Counted from the stretch's first letter, positions 46,768-55,257 are shown. The stretch: 64,000 nt of DNA from Bacillota bacterium (GCA_017417045.1 JAFPZZ010000011.1:1-64000), one strand, 5' to 3'. Made by a program: numbers and translations. The notes: generated by a model not told the origin, from the letters alone.

Positions 46768-47703
46768 TCAGATCTTTTCGATCACCCTCAGCTTCGCGCT
46801 GCGCGAGCGCGGATTGATATCGAGTTCTTCTTTGGAAGCGGTCACGGGCTTTCTCGTGACCTTCCTCATGTCCGGCTTCCGTCCGCAGACGCAGACCGGA
46901 AGATCCGGCGGGCATATGCAGGGGTCGAGCCTCCTCGCGAAGCACTCCTTGACTATGCGGTCCTCGAGGGAGTGGAAGCTTATGATAGCGAGCCTTCCCC
47001 CCGGCGCGAGCACGTCGACGAAGTCGTCCACTGCGGTCTTAAGCTGCCCGAGCTCGTCGTTGACCTCTATCCTCAGCGCCTGAAAGGTGCGCTTCGCGGG
47101 ATGTGGTCCGTCCCTTCTGGCGGAGGCCGGGACCGCCGCCTTTATGATCTCAACGAGCTGAAGGGTGCCCGTTATCCTCGTTTTCTTTCGTTCTCTGGCA
47201 ATGAAGGAAGCTATCCTTGAAGCCCAGCGCTCCTCGCCGTACTCTTTGATGATCCTGGCGAGCTCCTCTTCGCTGTAGCCGTTCACGACGTCCTCGGCAG
47301 TAAGGGAATCGTCCGCGTTCATCCTCATGTCCAGAGGCGCGTCCTGCATATACGAGAAGCCGCGCTCGGGATTGTCCAGCTGGAAGGACGATACCCCCAG
47401 ATCCAGCAGAGCGCCGTCCAGGGCGTTTATCCCCAGTTCCCTCAGGACCTGCTTGATCTGCGAGTAATTGCTCTGAACGAGCTCCACCCTGCAAGGGAGA
47501 CCTTCGAGCCTTTCGGACGAGGCGTCCAACGCGTCGCGGTCCCTGTCTATCCCGATGAAGACGCCCTCAGGCCCGAGCCTTGAAGCTATCTCCTTTCCGT
47601 GGCCCGCTCCTCCGAGCGTGCCGTCCGCGTATATGCCGTTTTGCTTTATATCCAGCCCCTCAAGCACCTCGCCGAGCAGCACCGGTACGTGAGAGAACTC
47701 CAT
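46768..47703 (-). CDS. rsmH: 16S rRNA m4C1402 methyltransferase RsmH
   Basis: 311 residues. Starts with [16 protein letters not shown]-binding [10 protein letters not shown] (about 28-37), [12 protein letters not shown] (about 100) and [14 protein letters not shown], then the C-terminal [14 protein letters not shown]. Methylates C1402 of 16S rRNA. Usual second gene of the dcw cluster, three bases after mraZ. Confidence 0.97.
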   Translation of the reverse strand: MEFSHVPVLLGEVLEGLDIKQNGIYADGTLGGAGHGKEIASRLGPEGVFIGIDRDRDALDASSERLEGLPCRVELVQSNYSQIKQVLRELGINALDGALLDLGVSSFQLDNPERGFSYMQDAPLDMRMNADDSLTAEDVVNGYSEEELARIIKEYGEERWASRIASFIARERKKTRITGTLQLVEIIKAAVPASARRDGPHPAKRTFQALRIEVNDELGQLKTAVDDFVDVLAPGGRLAIISFHSLEDRIVKECFARRLDPCICPPDLPVCVCGRKPDMRKVTRKPVTASKEELDINPRSRSAKLRVIEKI

Positions 47704-47706
47704 GTC

Positions 47707-48138
47707 CTATACCTGATACTTTTCGCTGATCTCGCTCAGCACGTCCGCGGAGAGCTGTCCGCCGTTAGGATCGCTGTCGTAAACGGACTTGGCCCAGATC
47801 TCTATGCGGTCCAGCATACCTATGGTGACGGTCTCCTTCTCTATCCCGGCGAAATCCCTGAGATTCTTGGGGATGACCGTGCGCCCCTGCTTGTCTATCT
47901 CGCAGTCCTCGGCGTTCTGGTAGGTGTAGCGGAGGAAGGCCCTGGCCTTCTCGTCGGATCTGGGGAGCTTCGCCAGCCTGTCCTGCTGCTCCTGCCAGGT
48001 CTGCATCGGATAGATGACCAGGCAGTTGTCAAGGCCCCTGGAGATGACGCACTTAAAGCCGAGCTCATCCCTGAATTTAGCGGGGATAATGAGCCTGCTC
48101 TTGGCGTCTATGGAGTTTTGATAAGTCCCCATCAGCAT
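47707..48138 (-). CDS. mraZ: transcriptional regulator MraZ
   Basis: 143 residues with two AbrB-like SpoVT units: MGTYQNSIDAKSRLIIPAKFRDELG and the second DCEIDKQGRTVIPKNLRDFAGI. DNA-binding regulator of the dcw cluster that binds repeats upstream of its own gene. GGGAGG lies 12 bases from ATG 48138; ATG 48132 is an alternative. First gene of the cluster. Confidence 0.96.
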   Translation of the reverse strand: MLMGTYQNSIDAKSRLIIPAKFRDELGFKCVISRGLDNCLVIYPMQTWQEQQDRLAKLPRSDEKARAFLRYTYQNAEDCEIDKQGRTVIPKNLRDFAGIEKETVTIGMLDRIEIWAKSVYDSDPNGGQLSADVLSEISEKYQV

Positions 48139-48170
48139 AGCTGCAGCTGACCTCCCAGATTGATGTCTCC

Positions 48171-48199
48171 ACTATACACCACTTTTCGACTCAAAGCAA
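48171..48199 (-). promoter_or_regulatory. dcw cluster promoter upstream of mraZ
   Basis: Minus strand -35 TTGCTT (48194-48199), 17-base spacer, -10 TATAGT (48171-48176), with the start expected near 48163. TGGGA and GGGAG words nearby could be MraZ boxes, though a clean repeat set was not seen. Confidence 0.6.
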
Positions 48200-48403
48200 T
48201 GATTTTAAGCAGAAAAATGGGATTTCACATCCACTTTTTTGCCCTGCGCTCCACTGCATGAAGGAATGAAGATCGAAACCGGGAGAGACGTGGGAATGAT
48301 CGGAAGAAATGTGCGGCGTGATAAGGGATCACGCAGGCAAAAGGGATGAGACCGCGATCCTGCAGTGAGTGATCAAGACTGCAGAGCAGTGCCTTAAAGC
48401 AAT

Positions 48404-48428
48404 AAAAAAAGCCCTGTTCCCAGGGCTG
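48404..48428 (-). terminator. terminator upstream of the dcw promoter
   Basis: GCCCTG-ttc-CAGGGC stem followed by T7 on the minus strand (A7 at about 48404-48410). It insulates the mraZ promoter from the lipoprotein transcript. The 410-base gap 48139-48549 holds this, the promoter and a large inverted repeat, but no convincing gene. Confidence 0.75.
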
Positions 48429-48470
48429 GATCTTTTACGCAGATTTTTGCCGATCGGATATCTAAAGTGC

Positions 48471-48550
48471 GTTATCGACGAAAAAGCGTGTCTTTTATAC
48501 ATTTTTTCGTCGGAAAAAGTGCGCCGGGAGCGCACTTTTTCGCCGATAAC
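48471..48550 (-). repeat. large imperfect inverted repeat enclosing a terminator hairpin
   Basis: Arms 48471-48490 and 48531-48550 match at 17 of 20 positions (GTTATCG-n-CGAAAAAG core). Inside, AAAAAGTGCGC/GCGCACTTTTT (48514-48540) is a perfect 11-bp stem that alone would be a bidirectional terminator. The two folds compete for the same right arm. Lies directly after the lipoprotein gene stop. Confidence 0.8.
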
Positions 48551-48966
48551 TATTTTTTCTTGACTTCGACCGTCACCTTTCCGTTCGTATTGCCTATGGC
48601 TGTAAGCTGCAGGACGTAATCGTCCCTCGGGATCTCCAGGTCCTTCGTTTCGTTCGGCCCGACGGTCTCGGTCGCGACGATATCGCCGTAGATGATCTCG
48701 TCGCTCTTGTCCGCGCGGGTGATCTTTGTGATCTCCACGAACTCTATCTGAAGCTGCCCCTTGTCAAGGGCAGACGCTATATTCACGTATCTGTCCTTGC
48801 CTACGGAGATGTCGAAGCTCTCGGCATACGCGCCATCCTCGGCGTCGGACACCTCTATGCTCACCTTGCTCCCGCTTCCGGTCATGGTAAAGGTCGCGCC
48901 CTTGCAGCCGCTAAGAAGCAGCGTCAGCGCCATGACTATAATAAGTGCCAAACATACTTTTTTCAT
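48550..48966 (-). CDS. small lipoprotein of unknown function
   Basis: 138 residues. Lipoprotein signal MKKVCLALIIVMALTLLLSGC with lipobox LSGC (Cys21). The mature part is a predicted all-beta domain of about 115 residues ending in a bipartite repeat-like strand pattern (VTVEVKKK); it contains no cysteine beyond the lipidated one. No family recognised. Exposed on the outer face of the membrane. Single gene with its own terminator. Confidence 0.75.
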   Translation of the reverse strand: MKKVCLALIIVMALTLLLSGCKGATFTMTGSGSKVSIEVSDAEDGAYAESFDISVGKDRYVNIASALDKGQLQIEFVEITKITRADKSDEIIYGDIVATETVGPNETKDLEIPRDDYVLQLTAIGNTNGKVTVEVKKK

Positions 48967-49119
48967 TTCAGAGCCCTCATAAATAGAATTGCTGTTACGC
49001 GGGAGGCCCTGGCGCCGCCCGCTCCATATATTATTACACCATTTTCGGGTTTTGCAAGGGAGCTGCGCACTCCGATATCCGGGCCGCTATCGCCGGTTCT
49101 TACTCGCAGCCCCTCGCTT

Positions 49120-49569
49120 TCACACTTTCTTAAACAGCCTCGCGTTCCAGAACTCCATGCCGAGCTCATCGAGGTAGAAGTGAAGTATCGCTCTCCAGTT
49201 CTTCGTGGCGGTGCTGAGCATGATGAATTCCACGCTGCCGGAGACTGCCTGCTCGGCGCAGCTGAACAGCTTGGAGCCTACTCCGAGGCTTCGGTACTGC
49301 GGCCTTACGTAGATCTCCTCGACCTCGAAAAACTGCGTACCTGCAGGCATGATAGTGCTCGCCTTTTTGGAGATCTCCGCGTGCCCGAAGAGATAAGCTA
49401 CGGTCTTTCCGCAGTCCTCCGCGACGAAGATCCTGTTGCCCTCGATGTCGGAGCGTTCGTTTTTGCGGTAGCCGTGGCAGCTTCCCTCGGCTTCCCAGTC
49501 TGCAGACAGCCGTATGAGCGTTTCCAAAAGCTCTTCCGTGAGCTCTGCTTCTTTGATCTTGATATCCAT
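49120..49569 (-). CDS. GNAT family N-acetyltransferase
   Basis: 149 residues from ATG 49569 (MDIKIKEAEL), preferred over the upstream ATG because AAGG lies eight bases before it and GNAT folds begin here. The acetyl-CoA loop is VRPQYRSLGVGSKLF (about 95-109, R/QxxGxG/A), and the strand FFEVEEIYV precedes it. Substrate not predictable. Flanking gaps 48967-49119 and 49570-49707 show no gene. Confidence 0.85.
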   Translation of the reverse strand: MDIKIKEAELTEELLETLIRLSADWEAEGSCHGYRKNERSDIEGNRIFVAEDCGKTVAYLFGHAEISKKASTIMPAGTQFFEVEEIYVRPQYRSLGVGSKLFSCAEQAVSGSVEFIMLSTATKNWRAILHFYLDELGMEFWNARLFKKV

Positions 49570-49707
49570 GGGGATCCTTCCGTTTTCCTTTTCAGCTCCG
49601 AGCATGCATTGCGCCTTCCTTACTTTTTGACCGCTGATCTATACTTCTTTTTAATCCAGCTGATCTATCCTTGCTTTTAAACCCCTGATACCTGAAGAGT
49701 CTGGAGT

Positions 49708-50733
49708 TTATTCTTCCATCCTTTCCAGATGAGTGTTCAGAAGATACATACGCAGGTCTTCCTCCTCGAAAGCTTTTTCCGAGAACGGGTCGGCGTAGCG
49801 GCGGACTAGTTCACCGAGCGTGATGCTTCGGGCTTCTCTGAGCGCGGGGATATCTTCTTCTACGACCCTGCGGATCAGTTCGTCTATCAGATCTGTCTTC
49901 AGATTCCCTATCCGCCATTCCGGACGCATGTGCGTGAAATTGAAGAACAGATCGTAGTTGTTTGTGACATAGAGCACGATCCCTTCGCTGTTGTGCGGGA
50001 CCACATGGGAAGTATCGTCCTTCCACATTTCATACCATTGTTTTTCCGGATACAGCTCGTCGTAGTTCAGGAAATAAGGTATCAGCTCTTCGGGGATGTG
50101 CTCCTTTATGATGCGGATCGGGTAAAGCTTGCGGTTCTCCCCGTCGCAGCTTCCCGGATGGACAAAGAATCTGAAAACCCCGCCGAAGGCCTCACAGCGT
50201 TTAGCCAGCTCCAGATCCTTTGAAAGCTGCAGGAGCGCGGGCAGCTCGTCTTTATTCTCCTCGTTGATGAACGTCTGCCAGCGGGGGCTGATATCGTGAT
50301 CAAGCAGGATCTCCGTCGCTTTCAGCAGCTCCGAAAAGGCGCCTTTGCGCCCTACGTAGCGGTCGGTGGTCGCTTCCATGCCAAAGAAAGTCAGCTGGAC
50401 GCAATTTACGCCAACTTCCTTCAGAAAGCCCGCATACTCCGGGTCCCGGACGATACGCCAGAAGCTGGCCAGCTCAAAACGCGGCGGAACGGCGTTTGCG
50501 GAAAGCATCTTGTCGCGTTCCCACCTGCCGCGGTAGTCCGGGCAGAAATCCGGCTCCCTGAGCCAGCTGAAGAACTCGATCTCATCAAAATAGGGCTTAA
50601 ACAGGTCGGCGATCCATTCGTCAGCATTTGGCTCCATCGCTCTGTTTGGCATGTGAGACAGCCAGCAGTGCAGGCATCGGTTTGGGCAGCCGTACATATC
50701 TACGGCAAGCGTCAGCGCCTTCTTGTTTTTCAT
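49708..50733 (-). CDS. radical SAM protein
   Basis: 341 residues from ATG 50733, chosen for GAGGGGG about seven bases upstream. The CPNRCLHC motif (CxxxCxxC, about residues 15-22) binds the SAM-cleaving [4Fe-4S] cluster. The following barrel contains a GMEATTDRYVGRKGAF segment. The C-terminal third (around HNSEGIVLYVTNNYDLFFN) has no extra cysteine cluster, so it is not a clear SPASM enzyme. Substrate unknown; no precursor peptide gene was spotted next to it. Confidence 0.85.
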   Translation of the reverse strand: MKNKKALTLAVDMYGCPNRCLHCWLSHMPNRAMEPNADEWIADLFKPYFDEIEFFSWLREPDFCPDYRGRWERDKMLSANAVPPRFELASFWRIVRDPEYAGFLKEVGVNCVQLTFFGMEATTDRYVGRKGAFSELLKATEILLDHDISPRWQTFINEENKDELPALLQLSKDLELAKRCEAFGGVFRFFVHPGSCDGENRKLYPIRIIKEHIPEELIPYFLNYDELYPEKQWYEMWKDDTSHVVPHNSEGIVLYVTNNYDLFFNFTHMRPEWRIGNLKTDLIDELIRRVVEEDIPALREARSITLGELVRRYADPFSEKAFEEEDLRMYLLNTHLERMEE

Positions 50734-50775
50734 TGCATTACCCCCTCGATACTGTCTTTTCAGATCTATGCAGGT

Positions 50776-50781
50776 ATTATA
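50776..50781 (-). promoter_or_regulatory. extended -10 promoter of the radical SAM gene
   Basis: TGgTATAAT on the minus strand, 42 bases before the start codon. The -35 region is weak, consistent with an extended -10 type. Confidence 0.5.
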
Positions 50782-50858
50782 CCAAATCATCTTTCCCATT
50801 TTGCCCTTATTTTCGCCTCGCCTCTAACATCTGCCCTTATCTTCCCCCTTCCCGCATC

Positions 50859-50887
50859 TTGGCGCTTCCTCACTACTGCGGTATAAT
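50859..50887 (+). promoter_or_regulatory. promoter of the acyltransferase gene
   Basis: -35 TTGGCG (50859-50864), 17-base spacer, -10 TATAAT (50882-50887). An AGGAG lies 12 bases before ATG 50940. Confidence 0.75.
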
Positions 50888-50939
50888 CGGTCCAAAGGGC
50901 CCTCGCGGCCCGGGTAAAAAGACAGGAGCGTAACGCGCC

Positions 50940-52205
50940 ATGAAGATAAAAAACAGACCCCTTTCCTACGAGGAAGTCCTCGCCCTACCGGAGCAGGCGC
51001 ATATGCAGCCCAAGAGGCCGAACATGTTCTTTCGGACGCTGCTTAAGGCGGTCGGAGCTTCGGATCTGAAGGCCACGGACTTCACCTATGAGACCGAGGG
51101 CATGGAGAGGCTCGGCAAGGACGAGCCCGCGCTCTTTCTGATGAACCATTCGAGCATCATAGACCTCAAGATCGCCTGCACCATACTCTATCCCAGGCCC
51201 TTCAACATCATCTGCACCTCGGACGGCTTCGTCGGAAAGAACTGGCTCATGCGCGAGCTCGGCTGCGTCCCGACGCAGAAATTCGTAAGCGACGTGCGCC
51301 TCGTGCGCGACATGAAGTTCATCGCTGACAAACTGCAGGATTCCATACTGATGTACCCGGAGGCGAGCTACAGCTTCGACGGCACCGCGACTCCCCTTCC
51401 GGAGTCCGTCGGAAAGCTCCTTAAGCTGCTCAAGATCCCCGTCGTCATGATAAAGACCTCCGGGGCCTTCCTGCGCGACCCGCTCTACAACATGCTGCAG
51501 CTGAGGAAGGTCAAGGTCAGCGCCAAGATGACTTACGTGCTGTCGCCCGAGGATATCAAAGAGAAGAGCGTGGACGAGCTGAACGCCGTCCTGAAGGAGC
51601 TCTTCACCTTCGACAACTTCCGCGATCAGCAGGAAGCGGGCGTCATCGTGGACGAGCCCTTCCGCGCGGACGGGCTGAACCGCGTGCTGTATAAATGCCC
51701 CGCCTGCGAAGCGGAGGGCCGCATGACAGGCAAAGGCACTGAGCTTCGCTGCGAGAGCTGCGGCAAAGTCTGGGAGCTCACCGAGACCGGCTTTTTGAAG
51801 GCCGCGGATGGTGAGGATATATTCGACCATATCCCTGACTGGTACGCCTGGGAGCGGCAGCAGGTGCGCGAAGAGCTCTTAAGCGGCAGCTACAGACTGG
51901 ATATCCCCGTGCTTATCCGCGTCCTGAAGGACACGAAGAGCCTTTACACCGTCGGTGAAGGCAGGCTGCTGCATACGGCCGAAGGCTTCCATCTGACGGG
52001 CGGCGGCGGCGCGCTCGACTACTCGCAGGATCCCTCGGACTCATACAGCCTCTACTCGGACTATTTCTGGTACGAGCTGGGCGACATGATATGCATAGGC
52101 ACGAACAAGCTTCTGTACTACTGCTTCCCGCTCGAAGGCGGAGACGTCGTCGCAAAGACCAGGCTCGCGGCGGAGGAGCTGTTCAAGCTGAAGAGGAAGG
52201 GATAA
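50940..52205 (+). CDS. lysophospholipid acyltransferase family protein with zinc ribbon
   Basis: 421 residues. The PlsC-type active-site motif is NHSSIIDLK (HxxxxD, about residue 64), followed by YPEASYSFDGT (about 139), the counterpart of the EGTR motif. After the acyltransferase fold, a zinc ribbon CPACEAEGRM ... CESCGKVWEL (about 252-280) and a further 140-residue domain rich in Gly/Tyr are appended. Likely acylates lysophosphatidate or a related lipid at the membrane. The C-terminal domain is of unknown role. Confidence 0.85.
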   Translation: MKIKNRPLSYEEVLALPEQAHMQPKRPNMFFRTLLKAVGASDLKATDFTYETEGMERLGKDEPALFLMNHSSIIDLKIACTILYPRPFNIICTSDGFVGKNWLMRELGCVPTQKFVSDVRLVRDMKFIADKLQDSILMYPEASYSFDGTATPLPESVGKLLKLLKIPVVMIKTSGAFLRDPLYNMLQLRKVKVSAKMTYVLSPEDIKEKSVDELNAVLKELFTFDNFRDQQEAGVIVDEPFRADGLNRVLYKCPACEAEGRMTGKGTELRCESCGKVWELTETGFLKAADGEDIFDHIPDWYAWERQQVREELLSGSYRLDIPVLIRVLKDTKSLYTVGEGRLLHTAEGFHLTGGGGALDYSQDPSDSYSLYSDYFWYELGDMICIGTNKLLYYCFPLEGGDVVAKTRLAAEELFKLKRKG

Positions 52206-52218
52206 AAGAGAAGACGAT

Positions 52219-52448
52219 ATGATGGCTGATATATGACGCTGTGAGTCGATCTTCCGGGATGAGCTCGAAGGAAAACATGTAAGGGTGATCTCTGTCGAAA
52301 TGGGCGAAAAGCCTTTTGAACTCATAATGAAAGGGTATATTGAAGGTAAGTATACCCGGTCAGTGAGATAAACGAATTTCCGGCGGCTATCCGGCAGCTA
52401 GGTGAAGCCGCGGAAGAGCTTGCAGAGTTCATAAAGAAAAATCGATAA
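52219..52448 (+). pseudogene. decayed small gene with a stop and a frameshift
   Basis: From ATG 52219 the frame meets TGA at 52234-52236, then continues open as RDELEGKHVRVISVEMGE and FELIMKGYIEGK. Near 52345-52355 the coding sense shifts frame and runs on as SEINEFPAAIRQLGEAAEEL to TAA 52446. Joined, the two parts look like one compact protein of about 75 residues with a hydrophilic C-terminal helix. I do not recognise the family. The intact form may persist elsewhere in the genome or in relatives. The gap 52449-52560 is otherwise empty. Confidence 0.45.
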
Positions 52449-52560
52449 CAGTATCGATCGGATCATCAGCCATAGTACAAATTTATGTACCTGCCCTGTG
52501 ATAATATTATTTTGCCGAACAAATAACGCGTTTCGCTTAATTAGGGAAGGGATCAGGACT

Positions 52561-52773
52561 ATGATCGCGCTTGCAGGTATACTGATGATGGCATTCATCG
52601 GGCTCATAATGCGTCTGATGCTGTACGCTTCAGAGCTCATTCTATGGCTGGCATTCGGTCCCTTCATAGCCTTGTTTAAACTAGGCCTCGCGGCGGTCAG
52701 TCTCCTCTTTTGGCCCGTCACCGCATTTCTTAACCTCCTCTGCGGAAGATCTGCAGATGTGAAAAAAGGCTGA
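52561..52773 (+). CDS. small hydrophobic membrane protein
   Basis: 70 residues from ATG 52561 (AGGGAAGG about ten bases upstream; an earlier ATG at 52498 has no ribosome site). Three near-continuous hydrophobic stretches (1-22, 25-40, 42-60) give at least two membrane helices, with a short basic tail. No family recognised. A terminator follows at once, so it is a stand-alone transcript. Confidence 0.55.
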   Translation: MIALAGILMMAFIGLIMRLMLYASELILWLAFGPFIALFKLGLAAVSLLFWPVTAFLNLLCGRSADVKKG

Positions 52774-52790
52774 GGAATATCTTGTAACGA

Positions 52791-52820
52791 AAAGTGCCGG
52801 TGCTGATGCGCCGGCACTTT
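52791..52820. terminator. bidirectional terminator
   Basis: AAAGTGCCGG/CCGGCACTTT, a 10-bp stem with ten-base loop, between the convergent small membrane protein gene (plus, TCGTTTT tail) and the lipase gene (minus). Confidence 0.85.
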
Positions 52821-52894
52821 CGTTTTACACATTATTCGTTGGGTTTAGATCAGTTCATGCATTCAAAGCGGTCATGACCCATCTGCCCGGACTC

Positions 52895-53710
52895 TCATCT
52901 CGCGGATCCGCTGCCGTGCGCTGCGTTCAGGTCAGGGCCCATGATCCCGGCTCCAGGATCGAGCCCCTCGTAGAGCTCTGCCTGGTCGTAGCCTGTGTGG
53001 TAGCGGTAGGGATCGAGCAGCCTGAAAAGCGACCTGCGCTTATCCGTCCCGACGTCCACCCTGTTCAGCATCGTGAAGCCCTTAAACGGCGGCATATAGG
53101 TCACGATGTCGTTGATATCGGCGAAGTTCCAGCACTCCTCGCAGAGGGTCCCGAAGTATTTTTTCATACGCTCCGCGTTGGAGCTCACGCTCTTGAAGGG
53201 CCTTACGCTTCCGTAGGTGAAGAGGTGCGGCCTCACGCCGAAGTTGTAGTTCAGATCCTGGCAGCAGAGTATGGCCTGACCCGAACCCAGGGACCAGCCC
53301 AGGATCTCGGTCTCGGCGTCAGGGTGCTTGTCGTGAAGTTTCTGCCACTGCTTCCTGACCTCGCGCTTGATGGTGAGGTACATGTCGCCCCAGCCGCGGT
53401 GCACCCTCAGCTGCAGAGGCTCGCCTTCGAATTCTATGGCGTCGTAGTATTTGACGGAGAATTCGCCGACATTGGCGACCCAGTCCGAAAAGCCCGCCGT
53501 CCTCTGGAAATTGAGCTGGATGACGTTCCTGTCCTCCTCGTAATGGATCTCGTAGTTGACCTCGTGGCTGATCCCAAAGAGCCTCTCCCAAAACGTGTTG
53601 CTGTAAGCGACTGCGGTGTAGCTCACGGCGTAAGAGACCGTGCCCTTGTGGTTGTAGTCCTCGCTGGTGTTTATGAAATACTGCTCGAAAGGCAGCCTGC
53701 GGTAGTCCAT
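52895..53710 (-). CDS. class 3 lipase-like alpha/beta hydrolase
   Basis: 271 residues, no signal peptide. The nucleophile elbow GWSLGSG (about residues 138-144, Ser140) lies after a VHRGWGDMYLTIKREV segment typical of fungal-type class 3 lipases (lid/oxyanion region), with NDIVTYMPP (about 202) supplying the Asp and a later His (RYHTG) likely completing the triad. Probably an intracellular esterase or phospholipase. Promoter at 53792-53820. Confidence 0.85.
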   Translation of the reverse strand: MDYRRLPFEQYFINTSEDYNHKGTVSYAVSYTAVAYSNTFWERLFGISHEVNYEIHYEEDRNVIQLNFQRTAGFSDWVANVGEFSVKYYDAIEFEGEPLQLRVHRGWGDMYLTIKREVRKQWQKLHDKHPDAETEILGWSLGSGQAILCCQDLNYNFGVRPHLFTYGSVRPFKSVSSNAERMKKYFGTLCEECWNFADINDIVTYMPPFKGFTMLNRVDVGTDKRRSLFRLLDPYRYHTGYDQAELYEGLDPGAGIMGPDLNAAHGSGSAR

Positions 53711-53791
53711 GCGCTTTCCCCTTTTCCGCGCTCCGGCGCCCAGGCCTCCGGAAACTCACGGATCGGATGATATTTTAAAACCTTTTGTTTT

Positions 53792-53820
53792 ATTATATCA
53801 CCAGGGAAACGCCTGTTCAA
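53792..53820 (-). promoter_or_regulatory. promoter of the lipase gene
   Basis: Minus strand -35 TTGAAC (53815-53820), 17-base spacer, -10 TATAAT (53792-53797). GGGGA serves as ribosome site ahead of ATG 53710. Confidence 0.8.
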
Positions 53821-53851
53821 CCGGCTATACCTTTGCCAGCCGCCCCGTGTC

Positions 53852-54502
53852 CTATATCTTCGCCAGCCTCTTCGCGAACTCCTCGCCCGCCTTCTTTCCT
53901 CTCTCGAGGTCGGAAGGCCATCTTTTGGCTCGTATCTCCTCGGAGATCGCGGCGGCCTCGGGGCCGGGGCTGATGTAGATATCCGACTTGCCGCTCTCCC
54001 AGGTCTGCGTCTGGTTGACCGCAAGCTCGGTCCAGTTTATATTCTTCAGGAAGCCTTTGGCGTTGCCGCTCAGGGCCTGCGCGTGCAGCGGGAGCTTGAC
54101 CTCGGACACGATCTCCGGCTGGTACATGGTGTATATCGCGGCGATCTCGATGTGGTGGTCCAGCTCTCCTGGGTATATGAAGCGCTCGAGCAGACATTTC
54201 AGCTGAGCGGAAGGCTCCCAGAAATACACAGGGGTGGCGAAGACTATGCCGTCCGCCGCCCTCATGCGCTCCAGAAGCTCGCTCGCCCCGTCGCGCTGGA
54301 CGCAGCCTATGCCCTTGCGGCTCTTGAGCCCGCAGCCCATGCATCCCCTGCAGCCCTTGTAGTCGAGGTCGAAAACGTCGACCCTCTCTATCTCGGCGTC
54401 CGGGCTTACGGCCCTGATCCCCTCGATGAACGAATCCAGCATGGACGCGCTGTTTCTGTGTTTGTTCGCGCTCCCGTTGAGCGCTATGATCTTCTTTGAC
54501 AT
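53852..54502 (-). CDS. flavodoxin-fold NAD(P)H/iron-sulfur flavoprotein
   Basis: 216 residues. FMN-binding N-terminus KKIIALNGSANKHRNSASML (flavodoxin-like phosphate loop), then CRGCMGCGLKSRKGIGC (about 50-66), four cysteines of the kind that bind an iron-sulfur cluster in iron-sulfur flavoproteins, and FATPVYFWEPSAQLKCLLER. Likely a redox enzyme using FMN; partner unknown. AGGAGG eight bases before ATG. Confidence 0.85.
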   Translation of the reverse strand: MSKKIIALNGSANKHRNSASMLDSFIEGIRAVSPDAEIERVDVFDLDYKGCRGCMGCGLKSRKGIGCVQRDGASELLERMRAADGIVFATPVYFWEPSAQLKCLLERFIYPGELDHHIEIAAIYTMYQPEIVSEVKLPLHAQALSGNAKGFLKNINWTELAVNQTQTWESGKSDIYISPGPEAAAISEEIRAKRWPSDLERGKKAGEEFAKRLAKI

Positions 54503-54581
54503 GATGTCTCCTCCCCTCAGGACCTGCGCGGCGCCCTGTGCGCCCTTTTATCTCGATTTTATCACGGACGGACGTTTTCTG

Positions 54582-54611
54582 TTGAAATGACTTGCGTTTA
54601 GATGGTATAAT
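54582..54611 (+). promoter_or_regulatory. promoter of the coiled-coil membrane protein pair
   Basis: -35 TTGAAA (54582-54587), 18-base spacer, -10 TATAAT (54606-54611); AAGGAGG six bases before ATG 54642. Confidence 0.8.
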
Positions 54612-54641
54612 CCTTTTCGATTTTTCTTAAGGAGGACCCCC

Positions 54642-54968
54642 ATGTTCCGAAAGATGGGATACGCTATATTCTGCGTGCTCGTGATAGTCATCGCGATGGC
54701 CATGCAGTACAACACCACTGAGACCAGGAAGCTGAACACCCAGCTCAGCGAGATGAACGACAAGGTCGCAGAGGCCCAGGCCGAGCTCGCCGAAAAGGAG
54801 CAGACGCTCGAAGCCCTTCAAAGCAGGCTCGCGGAGCTCGAAGCAGAGGCGGAAGCTGAATCGGCCGAGCAGGCTGGCTCCGATGAAGACGCCGAAAGCG
54901 GCACGGCTGACAGCACGGACGCCCCTGCATACGGCACGGCGGCAAACGAAGGAAAGGAGGCTCTGTGA
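54642..54968 (+). CDS. small membrane-anchored coiled-coil protein 1
   Basis: 108 residues: short basic start, one membrane helix (5-22, GYAIFCVLVIVIAMAM), a heptad-rich coiled coil (28-72, LNTQLSEMNDKVAEAQAEL and onward) and an acidic Ala/Glu/Ser/Asp tail to the C-terminus. The layout resembles FtsB/FtsL-like division proteins, but no signature of that family is clear. Its stop overlaps the start of the next gene (TGATG), so the two proteins are made together and may pair through their coiled coils. Confidence 0.7.
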   Translation: MFRKMGYAIFCVLVIVIAMAMQYNTTETRKLNTQLSEMNDKVAEAQAELAEKEQTLEALQSRLAELEAEAEAESAEQAGSDEDAESGTADSTDAPAYGTAANEGKEAL

Positions 54969-55222
54969 TGGCTTATACCGGAAGAGGACAGAGATACGGG
55001 GATTCCAACTCTGATACCGCGGCCCTGATCCTGTGGGTCGTGAACGTCGCTCTCGCCTTCGGCTCGACCCAGATCAACTCGACCTTCGAGGCGACCAACG
55101 CGGAGCTTACTGAGCAGCTTACCGCCGCGCAGCAGGTGTACGAGGAGACCGAGACGAGCATAGCCGAGGCGGATGACGCTATAGCGGAGCTTGAAGCACG
55201 CATAGCTGAGATGAAAAGATGA
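54968..55222 (+). CDS. small membrane-anchored coiled-coil protein 2
   Basis: 84 residues from ATG 54968, behind AAGGAGG. Hydrophilic Gly/Arg/Asp start (1-18), one membrane helix (19-33, ALILWVVNVALAFGS), then a coiled coil (40-84) of LTAAQQVYEETETSIAEAD type. Same architecture as the gene before it, without obvious sequence identity. Translation is coupled by a TGATG overlap. Function unknown. Confidence 0.7.
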   Translation: MAYTGRGQRYGDSNSDTAALILWVVNVALAFGSTQINSTFEATNAELTEQLTAAQQVYEETETSIAEADDAIAELEARIAEMKR

Positions 55223-55257
55223 AAAGACGGCACGGTCGACCGTGCCGTCTTATTTTA
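55222..55257. terminator. terminator between the coiled-coil pair and pyrE
   Basis: Perfect 12-bp stem AAGACGGCACGG/CCGTGCCGTCTT (55224-55251), loop TCGA, TTATTTTA tail on plus and CTTTTC on minus. Serves both convergent operons. Confidence 0.9.

Noticed and set aside
48369-48563. Small plus-strand frame of 64 codons between mraZ and the lipoprotein gene
   Set aside because: It runs through two terminators and an inverted repeat, has no ribosome site and no protein-like composition beyond chance.
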